Shown here: in pieces, positions 52,832-64,000 of the stretch
Layout of the letters: each line of letters begins with the position of its first letter
Position numbering within the stretch: the first letter of the stretch is position 1
Program-made: the position numbers and the translations under genes
Assembly (NCBI GenBank): GCA_016758965.1
Contig: JAEPRB010000013.1
Coordinates: forward strand, 248,001 to 312,000
Direction: 5' to 3'
DNA: 64,000 nt
From: Circinella minor
Taxonomy: Eukaryota; Mucoromycota; Mucoromycetes; Mucorales; Lichtheimiaceae
Notes under the pieces: model-generated
Told to the model about the DNA's origin: nothing
Database searches by the model: none
What the model saw: the letters and a program-made list of their open reading frames with translations, nothing else

Positions 52832-55556
52832 AAAAACATACACTTTACACTTTCTCACAAAAGTTTCCAAGAAATAATAATAAAAAAAAAGAGTATGCGT
52901 GGAAAAAGCGCGCGTTTTACTAAATATGGAGGTCGTACAAAAAATTATATACAATAAAAGTAGATAATTCGGCGATAATGTATTTCAGATCCAATAAAAT
53001 CATAAAGTAAAAATTGATAAAACAAGGGGGATATCCCCATAATGAAATCCCGCGCTGCATAATGAAAAGTCGTACAGGCTCCCGAAGTCGCGCTTTATTT
53101 TCTTTTTTAAGATTTTAAGATATACAACTAAATAAACTATACTAGTATCCCCTCTTCCTTTTGTACCTCCAACTTGCTAAGTATCCTTGACTAAATCTTT
53201 GTCAGCAATCACATTGAGTATATGATTTGATTTTACAAGAAAAAAACAAATTTGTATTTTACATCAAAATGTTAGTTAATACACTACATCGTTTTTTTTA
53301 CGTCATACTCTTTTGAGTGATTGGATTTTTTTTAATATTTCAAAATCACTGATGGTCAAAGAACAACAATAAAAAAAATATGGAAACGTTCACTAGTAAG
53401 CAGATAAACATTAACAAGCGACAACGGATCATAAAGTCAGAACGTCCTTGAGTTGTGTTAAACAGAAGAATCAAATATGTATACATTTATATATAATATA
53501 TAAATACGTCAAAGCATTATGAAGCAAGAGATATCGATACTAACTTACATATTCTACTTTTATAAAATACAATCAATGGAATATCTTGAAAAGCACGATC
53601 GCTACAGCTGATGTTTGAAGTGGTAATAGTTAATAAGAGGTTATAAATCTCTCAGGCACTTTGTCCCTTGGACTTGATGAATTCAATATTATCTCTGACG
53701 CAGGGGATAACTAAGACATATACAAATAGTCAACCTTCCGACATTGCAAAAGTATACGAGTTACTTAATGGTCATTTGAATAAAGCATTCATCATAAAAA
53801 GATATTAAGGTTTGATGACTTCTGATGCCTTGTGGTAGCTTTTGATGACTTTTTGTTACTAGTGGTACAAGTCTTTTTGTTCTTCCCCTATTTATCATAC
53901 ATGTAATATAGGCAGGCAGCTTAAACCACTGCAATACTAAGTTTGTTAAGATTGTCTACACTTGCTAAACTGTTGCCAATGATAAAGAGCTTCAAAATTG
54001 ATAAAGGTTACTCAAACTAGTTTTTTTTTTTTTTTACATATTATTCAAACGTTGTTATATGTACTATTCTCTTTCTTATAACGATGTGTCAATTATTTTA
54101 CTAATGTTCTTTCTTACCTTTGCATTTTTTATAATTTTATATCGTCCGCTAAATTTGTTTTGCTAACATTTTCTTTTACTACTCTTGTTTTCTTTTTTTC
54201 TTCTCAGCCGTAACAGTCAATACTAATTACGTCTTTGTTCAAAATTTCGTAATGTTTTCTAATAAGGTCTTTTAATTACTAGGAATAAATGCTATCAAAA
54301 AATCATGTCAACGGCTCTTTATATGTTCTTAGGCTTAAAAATGATCTTTGTAAGTTCAAGAATTTAACTTCTTGTTAGTAATTACTACTTTTAGCAATAT
54401 GGGGAGATCCTGCCATAAAATTTTGTAGTAATAAAATACAGTTACTAACTTTTTTTTTATCGTTTATTTTAGTAATTCTATCGCTAACTAACAAGGTAAG
54501 TACTCTTTATTCAACACAGCTACATTAATAAACGATATTAAAAACATGACATTCTAGTAGATAATAAATTCGCAAAGTATTTAAAAATACTAAGTTTTAT
54601 CAGGTATGTTTTTTTATGTATTTTTGAAAAATAGCTAGCTAGCCTAAGATGGCTAGGTATATAGATACATAGATAAATAGATGGTAGATGTTTTGTTTTT
54701 ATTGTTGTCTTTAGCTAGTAGTTTCTGTATGTCCAATTCAATTATATTACAAATAAAATTATTCAATACGTATATTAATATATATGTATATTTTTTTTTC
54801 ATTCAAAACAATACGTCATCAAGAAGCTCCCAGAATGCTTCATTTATAAAACCATGTCGTTTCATCACCAATAATAATTTAGTGTCATAAAATCATATAT
54901 ACAAAATAAAAATAAAAAACGGGTTTTATTAAATGAATAATGCAGCTATGATAACAGCAAAAATTGTTGGGCTTCTGTCCTGAAGTGACGTGTCACTAGG
55001 GATTGAATGAGCGCGTTGTACCACATAGGTTTTAGCGACTTTTTGAGACTTTTTGAGACTTTCGGTGATAAGTGAAATCATCGCCAAAAAGCACATAAAG
55101 CTGTCATAAGTCACCAAAGCTTTTTTTATGGTGACTTTGAAAATTTGAATTAGGAACTACAAAGCTAATCTGTTTAAATGAGTTTAATCAGTGGTTTGAG
55201 CACACTCTACGTATTCTTAAATTTTTGTCTTTAAGGACAACGATGAGAAGTTCCAACTGATATTAGTCTTCTTTTCTATTAATTGGATAATATACTATTT
55301 ACAACTTGCAGTCGAAGTATTATATTGGTGCATTTTTTTCACGTAGTACAAACCATTTTTGATATTGGCTTATTTATATTTATTTACTATAATTTGTATT
55401 GGAGACGCAAAGAAAGAAAATATAGATTATAGGTAAGGGGGATAAGAGAAAATATCGGTTTTTTTTTCTTTTTTTTTTTGGATCAAGTACATAAGCTAGA
55501 TAAGATAACATATGAAGTAGATTTTTTTAAGCAAATTATTGAGTAGTTGTATCAAC
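52832..55556. other. 2.7-kb gene-poor region
   Basis: This contains the nicastrin upstream region and then AT-rich sequence. Two slightly GC-richer patches lie at 53640-53900 (repeated word TTTGATGACTT) and 54960-55120 (tandem AGACTTTTTG units and the inverted repeat AGTGAC-GT-GTCACT at 54984-54997). These may be old repeat remnants. No gene is supported. Confidence 0.45.
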
Positions 55557-58500
55557 TTAAGAAGATTGAGTTTCTTGTTGTTGCTGCTGTGAATGGATAT
55601 CTTGACGAGAAGATGCCGAAGTAGAAGGTGGTGGAGTTTCAAGCATCGTCGAGGATGACGCATTATAAGAAGTATTTTGTCCACTACGATTAGCAGAAGA
55701 ATTTCCCAGAGTTTGATCTTGATAAGAAGATCCTCGATTGTGGTGATGGGTTATTGATGGATCTTGACGTTGAAGTGGTAAAAGTGGTATAGCTTTTGCA
55801 ACTCGGGATTCAACCAAAAATTGCATCATGTCATCGAAAAAGAGCACCAAAATTCTAAATTGATCTAAAATATAGTTTACATTTTTTAGTTTCTGTTGCT
55901 TCTGCTGTTATTATTATTATAATACAAAAAAAAAAAAATAATTCATATATATACCGATACTTTTTGCACCACTCAAAGTCATATCCTTGAGGATCAATGA
56001 AGTGTACGTAGACCATTTAAGAACACACTGCTTGGCATGAAAAAGAAAGTAACCGAGATTACCATTCTACATTATATATATTGTGTTTATGTTAACAACA
56101 GTATCTCTTTTTCTGTTTATTATCTATTACATGTGTATTATACTTACAGCCAATTGCTGATGATCTGTCATGTAAAGATCAACTACATTTTTCATCCATG
56201 TAATCCAACTATCAAGATTGGATTCTGCTTGAAGAAGATGACCAACGTCATCAATCACTATTATATATATATATATATATATGTAATAAAGAATTTAGTA
56301 ATTTAAAAGACTTGTATACTATGTATAAAAAATAATCATTATTAGGATAACAACTTACTTATTTTTTCAACTTTAGTTCCGCTACAATCGCATACCCAAA
56401 GGGCCTGATCAAGGATAGACGGAATATCAACTCGTTTCCAATCGTTCAGCATGGGCTCAAGAGTATTTGGACGACGTAATAGTGCAGCTGCAGCCTGAGC
56501 CATTTGATTAAGCTTTAAGTGACGACGAAACTTGGAAATAAACATTCGAGCAACTAATCATAATAATATCAAAATATATATGTATATACATCTAATGAGT
56601 TTTTCTTTATCTTTGAATTTGTTAATATCATCACAGTAAAATTTATAATGTGATTAATTTTTTACCAGTTTGCTTTCGTTCTCGAAGTACATCTGGATAT
56701 CCATCCAAAGATTGAGCTAAATAACTTTCTAATTCTCGAGTATATTCACGTAAACCTCGATTCATTTCGTAGCTTAAGGGAGATTGAACTGTTGGTAACA
56801 TACTGATAATAATGGAATCATATAATGCACAATCCCAACGCCAGATTGCTTCAACAGTTTCTGGATGGTCATCAATTAGAGTTCGAAAACGGTCAGGCAA
56901 CATTTGATAAAAGCCAACCAAGCTACCATAAATCTATACATATATTCAATGCAAAAAAAAAAATATGAAAGTAACATACAAATGTATATTGTTTTGGTTT
57001 TCTTAATCAATTATCATGGTTATCAAGGTAATTTTTTTTTAAAAAAATATATATAATGGTAATAGCATAAATACTTACGCTTCGTAATTGACCTATTCGA
57101 ATCATACTCAAGATTTCCATACAATGTTGTTCGTATACATTAGCAAACTCCATCATAACATCACTTTGCTCTGCAAAAGTGGATAAAGCAAAAGATGGCA
57201 AACGAATATCTTGTTGTTGAGTACGTTGTTGCTCATTACTAGTTCGATGTCGTTTAAGAGGAGGAGGAATACTTGCTGATAAGGATGAATGTTCTCCAAT
57301 AACGCTACTACTACTTGATAATGGCATGCCAGAAGACGAAGAATAGATGTTGGGATACGCATACGAAGAAGGTGGTGCAGTTTGTTCACCGGTACTTGAA
57401 ATATTAATGAATTCATTGGCGCCACGATAAGAAGGTAACGTTGTGCCAGATGAAGAAGACATTAAGAAAGATCTTGTACGAGAAGATACTTGTACTTCAG
57501 CAGCAGCGGAAGAAGTTGATGTGTTAACAGTACCTTCCATAGCTATAGGACTATTGATATATCAAAATAAAGTATATATTTATTTGAGTGATAATCAAAA
57601 ATTATAAAAATGAAATTGATGTATCATACAGGATTATGTATCAACAGCTACAAAATATAAATACAAACCTGCTGTCACCTGGTGATGCTCTTGATGAGGC
57701 ACTAGCCCTGGAATGATGATGATACGGGGTTGCACTTGTTGCTCGACCTCGTTTTGATATTAAGGGTTGATAAAATGGTACATTAACAACCGTTGGTTGT
57801 TGTTGGGATGACGATGATGATGAAGAAGATGGTCGAGTGCTATTTTCACCAATGGCAGTAGATGCCATTGAAGATGGCTCAGCAAAGGTTTGCTTTTGCT
57901 GCTGCTGCTGCTGCTGCTGTTGTTGTTGTTGTCGTCGTCCCATTATTGCTGATGACGATGAAGATGATATTTGTTGAGAAGCTAGACTACTGGGCAGAGG
58001 ACCAGTCCGACGACGAATACCACAATAGTGATATCGAGATTGCCCTCTTGTACCTAAACGGCGTGTAGTGATGTTTGCGAAAATATGTCGAATAAGCTTG
58101 CCAAAAGTAGCAGAATTGACAGGGTTCATGTTATATCGTTCGCACGTTGTTCGATAATGTTCATACATGCCGCTACGTGGTACATTATGATCTTGTTCGT
58201 ATTGATAGTTATCTTGGACCCTAGTAGCATATATGACGATAATAATAATTATAGTAATAATAATTTTTATGTTAGTCTTTAATTTATCAAACACAGAATT
58301 ATTTACAATAGATATATATATGTATATAATATACACGCGTAAATTTATTATTATTATTATTATTCTTACCAACGCAAGACAAAACGACTATCTTCATTTT
58401 CAGTTTGAACACCATGTCGTGTTCCACCACGTCGGCTTGCTGTAATTGAACCGGGAGAATCGGGACCTGGAGTAGCGGTGGCAGTACGGGTTGTAACAGA

Positions 58501-58875
58501 TTCAAGATCCATTGGTTCTCCAGGTGCTTCTTGTTGGCGATGTTCTTGTTGAAGTTGGTCAACTTCTTCCTCGTCTTCCCTGTTAGTTTCAGCAGAACGT
58601 TCTCGGATACGAGCTGATCGTCGTGGTAATGGGTCATTATTGTTGTCATGACCGGCATTATTAATGGGCATGGTGACATTGACATTTGGCAATGTCGAAG
58701 AAGAATGAGTGGATTGACGACCATGTAATGTTGGTCTTTCTTGACTGGAAGAATAAGTGGGTAAGTTTGATGTAATATTATCACCAATGTTACTATTACC
58801 ACCTTGCTGTTGCTGTTGACCACCTCGGGATGAACTAGTTGTACCCCTATGCAGTCGATTTTTAAGTCGGGCCAT
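55557..58875 (-). CDS. RFX: RFX-family winged-helix transcription factor, 8 exons, 828 aa
   Basis: Exons: 58875-58370, 58220-57669, 57550-57079, 56933-56666, 56553-56359, 56257-56148, 56030-55955, 55864-55557. The 828-aa protein has a Ser/Gln-rich N-terminus and the RFX DNA-binding domain at about 168-242 (RWVQDNYQYEQDHNVPRSGM, NPVNSATFGKLIRHIFANI, TTRRLGTRGQSRYHYCGIRR). A polyQ tract (RRQQQ onward, near residue 262) and a low-complexity Ser-rich linker follow, then the conserved RFX extended dimerisation region (WRWDCALYDSIIISMLPT, LRRHLKLN-type FRRHLKLNQMAQAAAALLRR, QCVLKWSTYTSLILKDMTLS, ILVLFFDDMMQFLVESRV). RFX proteins bind X-box inverted repeats; fungal members (Crt1, Sak1, RFX1/Cph) control DNA-damage and cell-cycle genes. 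Several X-box-like sites lie in this window. Confidence 0.94.
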
Positions 58876-61800
58876 GATGGGATTTGCTAAAAGTGATAAG
58901 AAAATGATAAAACGTAAAAAAAAGTTAACAAAAGAAAAAGAATGGTTTTTAGTAGAAAAGAAAAAAGAAGAAAATGGAAAAAGGAAGAAGAATGAAAGAG
59001 AAAGAGAGAAATACTTATATATACGTGTTTAAAAAGAAAAATGTTGTTTATTTTGTTTCAAAAATGCGCATTGGTTGTAATTGTAAAGGTCTTTTTATTT
59101 TACTATTATTATTTCCGCAGCATTACATTGACCATGGATAGATATATTTTATTATAATTATTATTTATTACGTTATAAAATCAGCATCTTTCATAGTCTT
59201 TGACCTCTTTGTACTATGGTAATACTAATGGTAGCTGTCGAGAAAGAATAGTGTTACCATATGAACCTTCACATCCAAGCATACGACAACTTGTTTACAA
59301 CAAGAAGAATTGATCGCTGCTATGTTTTTCATTTAATAATAACACCCTTGCTTTATAACTGCTCGTTGTAAAAGGTGATAAAATAAAGCTGTAATCACAA
59401 GTTTTATTGCTTTGTCATTGGTTTATTCTTTTATCTCTCTTTTTTTTTTGCTCTTTGTTTCTCCAGTCTATGGTATTTATTTTAAAAATAAATATACGCA
59501 GCACTTTTCCTTTTTTGGTTTGACTCAAATAAAATAATAAAAAAAACCCTCTTTTTTTTGTTTTCTGCATGAACAATATATAGGTATACCTTGAATGGAA
59601 TACAATTGGGTTAAATTATAGATCTCTCCGGAACAAATTACATGATATGCGGTAGTGTCTGTCTGTTTTCGTTTCGTAATAGTAATAGTAATAGAAAATG
59701 TAATTATAACTGTTGCCAAACTCCAAAAGAAGAACTCCTGTTATTTATTATTTCAAATGATCACAACAAGGTAAATATATAATCTAGTGGATGAGAAAGT
59801 ACCGCTGTTGCTGTTGTAACCTTAGAAGTAAGAACACGTTTATTTTCACAAGAATACCAAAAATCATAGTGGGTTCACCGTTAAAAGTTGTCAATAGAAA
59901 ATAACACATGTTTATGCGGTACACTCGTTTGTTATTTTATTAATAGCAATAATTAACGGACAACACTTTTAACAACATTGTATTGATTGTACTACGTATC
60001 AAATATTTTAAAATACTACTGCTTTCATAGTGAAACATCTTGACACCAATTTCTTACACAATAGCTGTCGTCATATATAATTATACCTTTATTGTCTGTT
60101 TAATAATTGAGTACGTATCAAGCTAACAGAATCAATTGAAGTATACATGGTTTGCCAGATTATTATACAAATAAGAAAAAGACTACTAATTTAAATTCTA
60201 AAGCTTATCCATGAATATATAGTGAGAAGTTACATTAAGTTCTAGCAAGCTTTCTGTATTTATTGACGAGATATAGTCGAAAACAAAAAGATTTTTATTC
60301 ATAGTAAAAAAATATAATCTAGTTTGTATGCCGTTTTATTGACGGACATGTTGAAATTAAAATTTTACTTACTACTTATTAGATACTGTATTATCGATAC
60401 ATCAGGCAATAGATACAAAACAATACCAGTCTTTTCGAAACATTTCATTAAAAATAACATTACGTAGCATACAAATATTAACATCAAATATACTAGTTTC
60501 GTCTTTTTTTGAGAAAGCAAAGATAATAACCTTTAGATAAATCAGAGTCTCATGCAGATGAAAAAAAAATATTTGGTTGAAGAGTAATAAGATGATATAA
60601 GTAAAAACAAAAATAAGTATTCTAGCCTGGAATTGTTCTGCTATAAAAATAATTTTACCCGGATACGTATATTGTGCTAACTCTTTTGAAGATCAGTTAT
60701 TTGTTTACTTGCAAAACTGTATACACAGTTCATATAACGCTTTTTTCAGAAATAAAACGTAAAGAAAATTGCTTGAGTTTGAGTTTGCGTTTTCATGAAC
60801 ATAGCCAACGATACGTACATAAGAATGGATAAATGAATAACAACAGCGACAAGAGAAAAACAGTGTGTAATTTATATGTATTAGCAAAGAGGCAGGAGAA
60901 AATCTACTATTTAAAAATTCTATGGCCATTAAGACATATACATGCTCTATTCCAATGTTCATATGTACAGATACGTATATCTTTCTAGTAATATATTTAT
61001 GTATGAGGGTTGATGGGGTTGCCGTATAAGTTCAACTACAAGCTATTTAATGTAGCTACAATAGTTTTTGACTAATTTCAATGGTTCATTTTCAAAAGTT
61101 CGAAGAAAAACAACGTGCGTAAAAGTTAACGAGAGAACATCTGATATAAGAAGTTTATAGTTGGGTTCTGCTTCCCATAAATCAAAATTTTCTGAAGATA
61201 CTGAGAATTGAAGTTAACAAATCAGAAGTATGTGAGTATTTGCTGTGGGCTTATATTATTACTTTTTTTCCATTCATTGGTACCCTATGAATACTTTTGT
61301 TTTTTGTTAAACCAATAAATTTGTATTCTAAACCAGATCCATACGTAAAGAATATTTGATAAAAAAAAACAAAGAAGTATCATTCTACTCTATGTACAGT
61401 AATTCAGAAACTCCCTTAAATATAATAACGACTTCTGACAATTACTTTCTCTCCTAATCTATACTAGCAGTAATATGCCAAGTTATATATACGTACATAT
61501 TATATGTTAATGCTTTACTACGTACTTTGTATTTGAAAAGTCGTAAAATTATTTACGCTTGCCCCGAACCTATGTTATCCGCTACATAATTTTTTTTTCC
61601 AATCTAAGAAAGCATACCCCTATCAATAATCTTTATTACTGAGCAATTATTATTTTTTATCATTTATACCAGCATATATAAAATAGTTCTAATTTTTCAG
61701 CTGCTGTACTGTTATATGATTTCATCACAATACATAATTTAATAAAGACTTTTCTCTTTGGAACAAGTTGTTCGCTAATTTTCATTTTACTACAATACGT

Positions 61801-62646
61801 AGCGCAAACAAGGGTTTGAGTAAAAGAATTTGATCCAAATTCATCATTAATTGCAAATAATTGTTCTTTATGAGATAATGACAAAGACTTTAGAATATAA
61901 AACATCAAGTTTTTCTTCAATCCATCGTTGGCAACAATGGTCACCATCAAAATAGATTTTATTATTGTTTCCCGAAAACTGTGACTATACAGCAATTATA
62001 AGATAGTTGTTTTCAATAATAAAAGTTGATGTTTTATGATTCAACCATAATATCATTTTATTCGTGCTCTCAATTATTATCAAGTCTTGGAGTTAACACA
62101 CCAAGCTAGTTGCTATTATAATACGTAGAAGATAAACCAGTTTACAATGTACCAATGACGCATTTTTCTCTTATTGCAGCCATTGTTGTCAGGGGGGAAA
62201 AATACGGGAGAATTTTATGCAGATTACATAATATAATCGGTCTGAACCGATTTTTTATTTCAAATCAAAGATCGGAATTAGCCCATATCTATGGGGTTGA
62301 TTACGAACAATAAAGTTCAAAAAAGACGAATGATTTTTCGTGGAGGGGAAGAAAAATAAAGTAGGTTATCTTCTCCCGTGGAGTGGTTTCTATATCAATT
62401 ACAGTGTTCTCAAAATAAGTAAAGCATAAAAAATAAGTGTTTAATGGCAAAAATTCAGGGACAAAAGAAATTATATGATTCCGCGGGCGGAGAAGTGCTA
62501 TGTGCGACAGGGCCATGTAAAACTTATTTTCATATTTGGAAGGACACTCAAAAAACCCCACATTACTCAAAAGGGCAAAATGTTCTTTTATTAAACTTCA
62601 TAAAATTTCTTAATTGAGTAAAGTATACTACATTATATTTTTCCCT
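58876..62646. other. 3.8-kb gene-poor region
   Basis: It begins with the RFX gene upstream region, containing GTTACCATATGAAC at 59253-59266, a weak X-box about 380 bp before the start. The rest is AT-rich, with many TACGTA words between 59995 and 62130. It includes one open frame of uncertain status (61660-61995, minus) and the inverted repeat AATCGGT-CTGA-ACCGATT (62235-62252). No tRNA or full gene is recognised. Confidence 0.45.
61660..61995 (-). CDS. Uncertain 111-codon open frame in gene-poor DNA
   Basis: The frame is open for 111 codons with fairly normal amino-acid composition (LKKNLMFYILKSLSLSHKEQ, then AINDEFGSNSFTQTLVCATY), unlike the Phe/Ile/Lys homopolymer frames common in this AT-rich DNA. 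The pattern of a helix, then DEFGSN, then a second helix vaguely recalls Pumilio/Nop9-type repeats, but no family can be claimed. No neighbouring exons with matching splice sites were found. It may be a gene fragment or chance. Confidence 0.2.
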   Translation of the reverse strand: MLYSHSFRETIIKSILMVTIVANDGLKKNLMFYILKSLSLSHKEQLFAINDEFGSNSFTQTLVCATYCSKMKISEQLVPKRKVFIKLCIVMKSYNSTAAEKLELFYICWYK

Positions 62647-64000
62647 TTAAAGTCTACTCGATTTATGCCGAATTGCCGAAATGTTTGCAGCTGAAGTACC
62701 AGCTTTCCGACCAAGAATTGATCCAAGCATGAGACCACTAAAATTATAGAAATAGCGTTGTTTGTGACAATATATTAATTATGAGAAAATAAAATAATCA
62801 AAAAATAGAGAAAAATGAAAGGAATAAAAAAGATATTGAACTAACCTTCCACCAGGATAATTGTCATAGAAAGCACCTCCTACAATTTCACCAGCAGCGT
62901 ACAGATTGCCAATCGGTTGAGAGCTTGTGTCGAGAACAGCGGCGGTTTGCGGATCAACAGCTAATCCACCAAATGTAAAAGTAATACCTGTATAATTTAT
63001 TTATATGTGAGAAAAAAAGAGAATTAGAAAAAAAAATCGTATATGTACAACAATAAAAGAAGAATTCACGTTACCTGTGGTGATCTTAACTGCAACAAAT
63101 GGAGCTCGATCAAGAGATAAGGCCCAATTAGATTTAGGTAGCTTGAGTTGTTTTTCAGAGGATTGGGTCGATAATCCATCCTTTATGGCTGGATCCCACT
63201 TAAGATTTGGATATTGGCGTCGGTGAGCTGTAACAGCATCATTATATTCTCGGATCGTATCCACCAAAGTTTTTTCACTTGTTAAAGTAGCCTTCCACGA
63301 ACCCTTTTGATCAGGAGCAGCTAATTTTTCGGCTAGTTCTTCAATAGAATTGGCAACTACTTTTTCAACCACACTGTCCGCATATTCTTCTTCACGTAAC
63401 CAAGACAAGGACTTGGCATCCCAAATTTGAAATGCAACACTACCAGGTTGATTCATAATTTCTTTACCAAAAAAGGCATATGTGTAATTACGGAAATCCA
63501 TTCCTTCATCAACAAACCGTTGACCATCTCGGTTAACCATAATACCCAAAGGATATCCACTCTTAGTGAATTGATTTGTCAGAACTGTATCACCTTTATG
63601 TGGATTGGTATTGGCGTCCCAACATGTAGCATGGCAAGAGCTATATCCACCAGCAGTTTTAGCATATACATCACGCTGAGCAATAACATGACCATCACCT
63701 GTATTGTAAGGAGTACCACGAACATGGGCCAAATCCCAATTTTTGCCCAAATATTGTGCGCGCATCGATGGACTGGCTTCAAACCCACCACAAGTCAAAA
63801 TAACGGCGTTGGATGTGAGCATTTGTTTGGTTGTAGAGCCACTGGAATGTTGTAAGAGTACTTCAACACCTTGGACCTTATTAGATACTTGATCCGTTAT
63901 CATTCTGGTCAAAGTGGTACCATATTGTACAGTCACGTTATGACGAAGGGCAGCTTCATGATATTGTTTGATCATACCTTTGCCACCATCCACCACGCTC
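62647..64000 (-). CDS. FAD-dependent fumarate reductase / tricarballylate dehydrogenase-like flavoprotein, 3' part, ends in SRL
   Basis: Exons seen: 64000-63075 (continues beyond the window), 62987-62846, 62737-62647 (stop TAA 62649-62647). About 386 C-terminal residues are present. They match the fumarate-reductase/TcuA-like flavoprotein family: VVDGGKGMIKQYHEAALRHN, the NAVILTCGGFEASPSMRAQY strand, GTPYNTGDGHVIAQR, GIMVNRDGQRFVDEGMDF, ITFTFGGLAVDPQTAAVLDT, and the FAD-binding C-terminal NLYAAGEIVGGAFYDNYPGG then SGLMLGSILGRKAG. Members oxidise tricarballylate, or reduce fumarate or related unsaturated acids, with FAD; the substrate here is unknown. The C-terminal tripeptide Ser-Arg-Leu fits a peroxisomal PTS1 signal, suggesting import into peroxisomes. 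The N-terminal FAD-binding segment is outside the window. Confidence 0.85.

Noticed and set aside
52832..52954. Upstream in-frame Met for nicastrin
   Set aside because: It would bury the signal peptide behind about 40 Phe/Thr/Ser-rich residues; the Met at 52831 gives a standard signal peptide.
62301..62570. 89-codon minus-strand frame beyond the flavoprotein stop
   Set aside because: It lies in the presumed 3' flank; no recognisable domain and no splice continuity with the flavoprotein exons.

Overview
The window is nuclear DNA of a filamentous fungus, most likely an early-diverging one of the Mucoromycota (Mucor, Rhizopus or Phycomyces type). The DNA is strongly AT-rich. Genes carry many short introns (GTAAGT/GTAAAT donors, ATAG/TTTAG acceptors). 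The gene set mixes fungal staples (Bem1, Utp6, Dap1, Sup35) with genes missing from most yeasts but kept in animals and basal fungi (Rab4, nicastrin, ITFG1/TIP, RFX, UDP-xylose synthase, CDK11). Every complete gene model below was spliced by hand, and each closes in a single frame over all its exons.

Layout. 1-13 kb is gene-dense: the 3' end of a Bem1-like polarity scaffold (+), a nine-exon Rab4 GTPase (-), translation termination factor eRF3/Sup35 (-) divergent from CCR4-NOT subunit Not3 (+), mitochondrial ribosomal protein bL12m (+), and RhoGDI (-). 16-31 kb holds NADP-isocitrate dehydrogenase (-), an ITFG1/TIP-like FG-GAP membrane protein (-), Utp6 (+), a Dpb3/POLE4-like histone-fold protein (-), a queuosine-salvage Qng1 (+) and ubiquitin-eL40 (+). 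31-36 kb is gene-poor but contains a GC-rich island of three hairpins followed by a 22-unit 12-bp minisatellite. 36-47 kb holds CDK11 (+), Arp2/3 subunit ARPC5 (-), UDP-glucuronate decarboxylase (+), the heme protein Dap1/PGRMC (-) and a short/branched-chain acyl-CoA dehydrogenase (-). 47-49 kb is a decayed transposase-like relic, possibly Fanzor/TnpB. 50-64 kb holds nicastrin (-), an RFX transcription factor (-), a long gene-poor stretch, and the 3' part of a fumarate-reductase/TcuA-like flavoprotein ending in Ser-Arg-Leu (-).

How the genes relate. There are no operons. Bem1, RhoGDI, Rab4 and ARPC5 all serve polarity, actin and membrane traffic. eRF3, carrying a PAM2 motif, and Not3 share one 312-bp divergent promoter containing a palindromic TCACGTGA box; termination and deadenylation are biochemically coupled through poly(A)-binding protein. 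Several promoters carry X-box-like sequences that could be read by the RFX protein encoded in the same window.

The least explained signals are the hairpin-plus-minisatellite island (33.6-34.04 kb), the transposase relic, a small GC-rich patch with a UUCG hairpin near 28.05 kb, and two tiny coding exons (8 and 11 nt). No tRNA, rRNA or CRISPR array was recognised.
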